Source of the DNA: Plectosphaerella cucumerina
Lineage: Eukaryota > Ascomycota > Sordariomycetes > Glomerellales > Plectosphaerellaceae
Direction: 5' to 3'
Assembly: GCA_020746995.1 (NCBI GenBank)
Contig: JAGPXD010000003.1
Coordinates: 6,423,457-6,487,456 of the forward strand
DNA length: 64,000 nucleotides
Shown here: piece by piece, positions 62,521 through 64,000 of the stretch
Layout of the letters: the number at the start of each line of letters is the position of its first letter
Position numbering within the stretch: position 1 is the first letter of the stretch
Program-made: the position numbers and the translations under genes
Notes under the pieces: model-generated
Database searches by the model: none
What the model was told of the DNA's origin: nothing
The model's input: the letters and a program-made list of their open reading frames with translations, nothing else

Positions 62521-62701
62521 TGGACCTTGGCCGCGTGGGTTTTCACCCCCTGGGAGCCTTTGCAGGCCGTCCCACAGGTTGGGCAGGGGGTTAAGCCGAG
62601 TGGCTGGAGCTGGAGGGGGTGTAGCTATCCTGGGGGTGTTTTTTCCTGATGTGGTCTATCAGGTCGGCGTATTCCCCTTTGCAGGACGGGCAGGGAGCCA
62701 T
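62505..62701 (-). pseudogene. N-terminal zinc fingers of the telomeric element, split over two frames
   Basis: From the ATG at 62701: MAPCPSCKGEYADLIDHIRK then KH, a C2H2 finger (C-x2-C...H-x5-H), ending in TAA after about 36 codons. In another frame CPTCGTACKGSQGVKTHAAK then VHGI is a second C2H2 finger. The RT frame begins right after HGI in the third frame (PWVFQDFY). So a working protein would need two frame corrections, both in runs of C. Confidence 0.6.
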
Positions 62702-62710
62702 GGGGGGGTT

Positions 62711-62760
62711 GGGTCGGGCTTCGGGTTTGGGTTTGGGTTTGGGTTGGGGTTAGGGTTAAA
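62711..62760 (+). repeat. Degenerate telomere-like repeat with inverted junction
   Basis: GGGTTTGGGTTTGGGTTTGGGTTGGGGTTAGGGTTAAAACCCTAAG: TTTGGG/TTAGGG units followed directly by a reversed unit (AACCCTAAG). This lies upstream of the retrotransposon's first zinc finger. Confidence 0.75.
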
Positions 62761-63006
62761 ACCCTAAGCTACCCAAGCTACTACAAGCCCGGGCTCGAAG
62801 CGGGAGTTCGGGAAGGTCGAAAAAGCGTTAAAAAAGGGGGGAAAAGAGTCCGGGAAGACCGGGAAAGGCCCTCTAAAAAAGACGTCTAGAAAGTAATAAT
62901 CTAGAAATCTCCTCTAGAGAGAGGGGGAGGTAGGGGGTAGAGAGAAGAGGGTAAGAGAGATAGGGAGAAAGGTAGCTAGGAGGGGGGGTAGTTTCGGTAT
63001 ATATAG
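62761..63006. other. Purine-rich subtelomeric spacer
   Basis: About 250 bases rich in G/A with short motifs (AGAGAGGGGGAGGTAGGGGG). No gene or repeat family identified. Confidence 0.4.
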
Positions 63007-63720
63007 GTAACCTAAAGTCAACCCAAAGTCAACCCAAAGTCAACCCAAAGTCTCCGGACTCTAGATCCGGCGCGAAAGGCCCCTAAGTCTGGTTTCGGGG
63101 TCTAGGAAAACCCCGAAAGTAACTTTACCCTACTTTCGGGTTTTATATCTAGCCCGAAGGGCCTTTATATCTAGTCTCGGGGTCTAGAAAGTCCGTAAGA
63201 CCCCGAAGTCCTAGTCTATATAACCTTAAGTCTAACCCAAAGGTCGACCCAAAGGTCGACCCAAAGTCTAACCCAAAGGTCGACCCAAAGTCTAACCCAA
63301 AGGTCGACCCAAAGTCCTATATAGTAAGTTTTCTCTTTAACCCAAAGTCCAACCCAAAGTCTAACCCAAGGTCTAACCCAAAGTCCAACCCAAAGGTCGA
63401 CCCAAAGTCCTATATAGTAAGTTTTCTCTTTAACCCAAAGTCCAACCCAAAGTCCTATATAGTAAGTTTTCTCTTTAACCCAAAGTCCAACCCAAAGTCT
63501 AACCCAAAGTCTAACCCGAAGGTCGACCCAAAGTCCTATATAGTAAGTTTTCTCTTTAACCTAAAGTCTAACCCAAAGGTCAACCCAAAGGTCAACCCAA
63601 AGTCTAACCCAAAGGTCGACCTAAAGTCCTATATAGTAAGTTTTCTCTTTAACCTAAAGTCTAACCCAAAGGTTAACCCAAAGGTCAACCCAAAGGTTAA
63701 CCCAAAGTCCTATATAGAGA
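63007..63720. repeat. Subtelomeric array of AACCCAAAGTC / AACCCAAAGGTCG units
   Basis: 11-13-base units (AACCCAAAGTCT, AACCCAAAGGTCGA) are arranged in higher-order blocks. The blocks are separated by a constant spacer CCTATATAGTAAGTTTTCTC + TTTAACC at about 63313, 63409, 63453, 63533 and 63627, with a variant at 63707. Read on the other strand the unit is GACTTTGGGTT, a telomere-like variant. Blocks at 63007-63053 and 63222-63720 are separated by a short GGTCTAG-rich stretch. Confidence 0.85.
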
Positions 63721-63769
63721 ATAACCCGGGCAAGCCCGGGGAACCCGAGAATAGCCGGGGCAAGCCCCG

Positions 63770-63816
63770 GGGACATTGGGTTGGACATTGGGTGGGACAT
63801 TGGGTGGGACATTGGG
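63770..63816. repeat. GGGACATTGGGT repeats at the telomere base
   Basis: Four tandem GGACATTGGGT(T/G) units lead directly into TTAGGG. They are preceded by two similar palindromic blocks (CGGGCAAGCCCGGGG and CCGGGGCAAGCCCCGGGG). Confidence 0.8.
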
Positions 63817-63988
63817 TTAGGGTTAGGGTTAGGGTTAAGGGTTAGGGTTAGGGTTAGGGTTAGGGTTAGGGTTAGGGTTAGGGTTAGGGGTTAGGGTTAG
63901 GGTTAGGGTTAGGGTTAGGGTTAGGGTTAGGGTTAGGGTTAGGGTTAGGGTTAGGGTTAGGGTTAGGGTTAGGGTTAGGGTTAGGGTT
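63814..63988 (+). repeat. Telomere, (TTAGGG)n
   Basis: About 29 tandem TTAGGG units with two irregular units (TTAAGGG, TTAGGGG). The G-rich strand runs 5' to 3' toward the window end, so this is the right chromosome end. The last twelve bases (TTGGTAGGGGTTTT region) are not regular repeat and may be read-end noise. Confidence 0.97.
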
Positions 63989-64000
63989 GGTAGGGGTTTT

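Larger units (their letters stand above)
59097..62757 (-). mobile_element. Telomere-associated non-LTR retrotransposon with RLE endonuclease
   Basis: One element on the minus strand: two N-terminal zinc fingers, reverse transcriptase, CCHC knuckle and restriction-like endonuclease, then a 3' UTR of about 240 bases ending in telomere-like repeats. The upstream (right) side also abuts telomere-like DNA (62711-62757). The domain order is that of site-specific R2/CRE-type elements. The telomeric position and tails resemble MoTeR elements of Magnaporthe. It shows little RIP (long open frames), unlike the Gypsy elements next to it. Confidence 0.75.

Noticed and set aside
63989..64000. Non-telomeric terminal bases as a biological cap sequence
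   Set aside because: Twelve irregular bases at the very end of an assembled telomere are most simply sequencing or assembly noise.
1..64000. CRISPR arrays, bacterial operon signals, tRNA and rRNA genes
   Set aside because: None seen. Tandem repeats present are minisatellites without unique spacers and the sequence is eukaryotic.

Overview
This is the right-hand end of a chromosome of a filamentous ascomycete (Pezizomycotina). The evidence is a terminal TTAGGG array at 63.81-63.99 kb, short spliceosomal introns with CTAAC/CTGAC-type branch sites, fungal gene families (Zn2Cys6 factor, F-box/ankyrin, GT8, SUR7/claudin-like) and LTR elements carrying transitions of the RIP type. I cannot name the genus. 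No tRNA, rRNA or CRISPR array was seen.

Layout. 0-10 kb: sparse hypothetical genes and a small kinase-like gene. 10.66-16.74 kb and 31.04-37.13 kb: two arms of a 6.08-kb inverted duplication. They are identical wherever compared and free of indels (paired coordinates always sum to 47,784). Each arm carries part of a tetraspan membrane gene, a 226-codon ORF, a 436-aa nuclear-type protein and an F-box/ankyrin gene. The ~14-kb spacer holds a five-exon hypothetical gene, a 548-aa Zn2Cys6 transcription factor, a four-to-five-TM membrane protein, a GT8 glycosyltransferase, a small zinc-finger protein and several gene relics (ankyrin, Hsp70, TF C-terminus). 37-48.6 kb: relics, then a coiled-coil/nuclease-like/kinase fusion, an acidic nuclear protein and a chromodomain/AT-hook protein. 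48.6-58.8 kb: AT/TpA-rich, RIP-mutated DNA with one complete 7,139-bp Gypsy chromovirus (531-bp LTRs, TSD TCGGC) and the 3' part of a second. 58.8-62.8 kb: a telomere-associated non-LTR retrotransposon with a restriction-like endonuclease, plus a 5'-truncated copy, separated by telomere-like repeats. 63.0-64.0 kb: an AACCCAAAG-type subtelomeric array and the telomere.

Main points. The inverted duplication created an in-frame chimeric gene at its outer right junction, joining a MADS-like N-terminus to the last three membrane segments of the tetraspan protein. Its inner junction lies in a 9-bp minisatellite flanked on both sides by diverged paralogues, which suggests homology-primed copying. 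The arms carry no RIP-like differences although the nearby retroelements do. The Gypsy element carries, antisense to pol and next to its 3' LTR, an accessory reading frame with Zn2Cys6 spacing followed by a coiled coil.

Gene models with introns were built by eye from splice signals and frame agreement. Where the frames close exactly this is stated. Functions are inferred from motifs only; no database search was possible.
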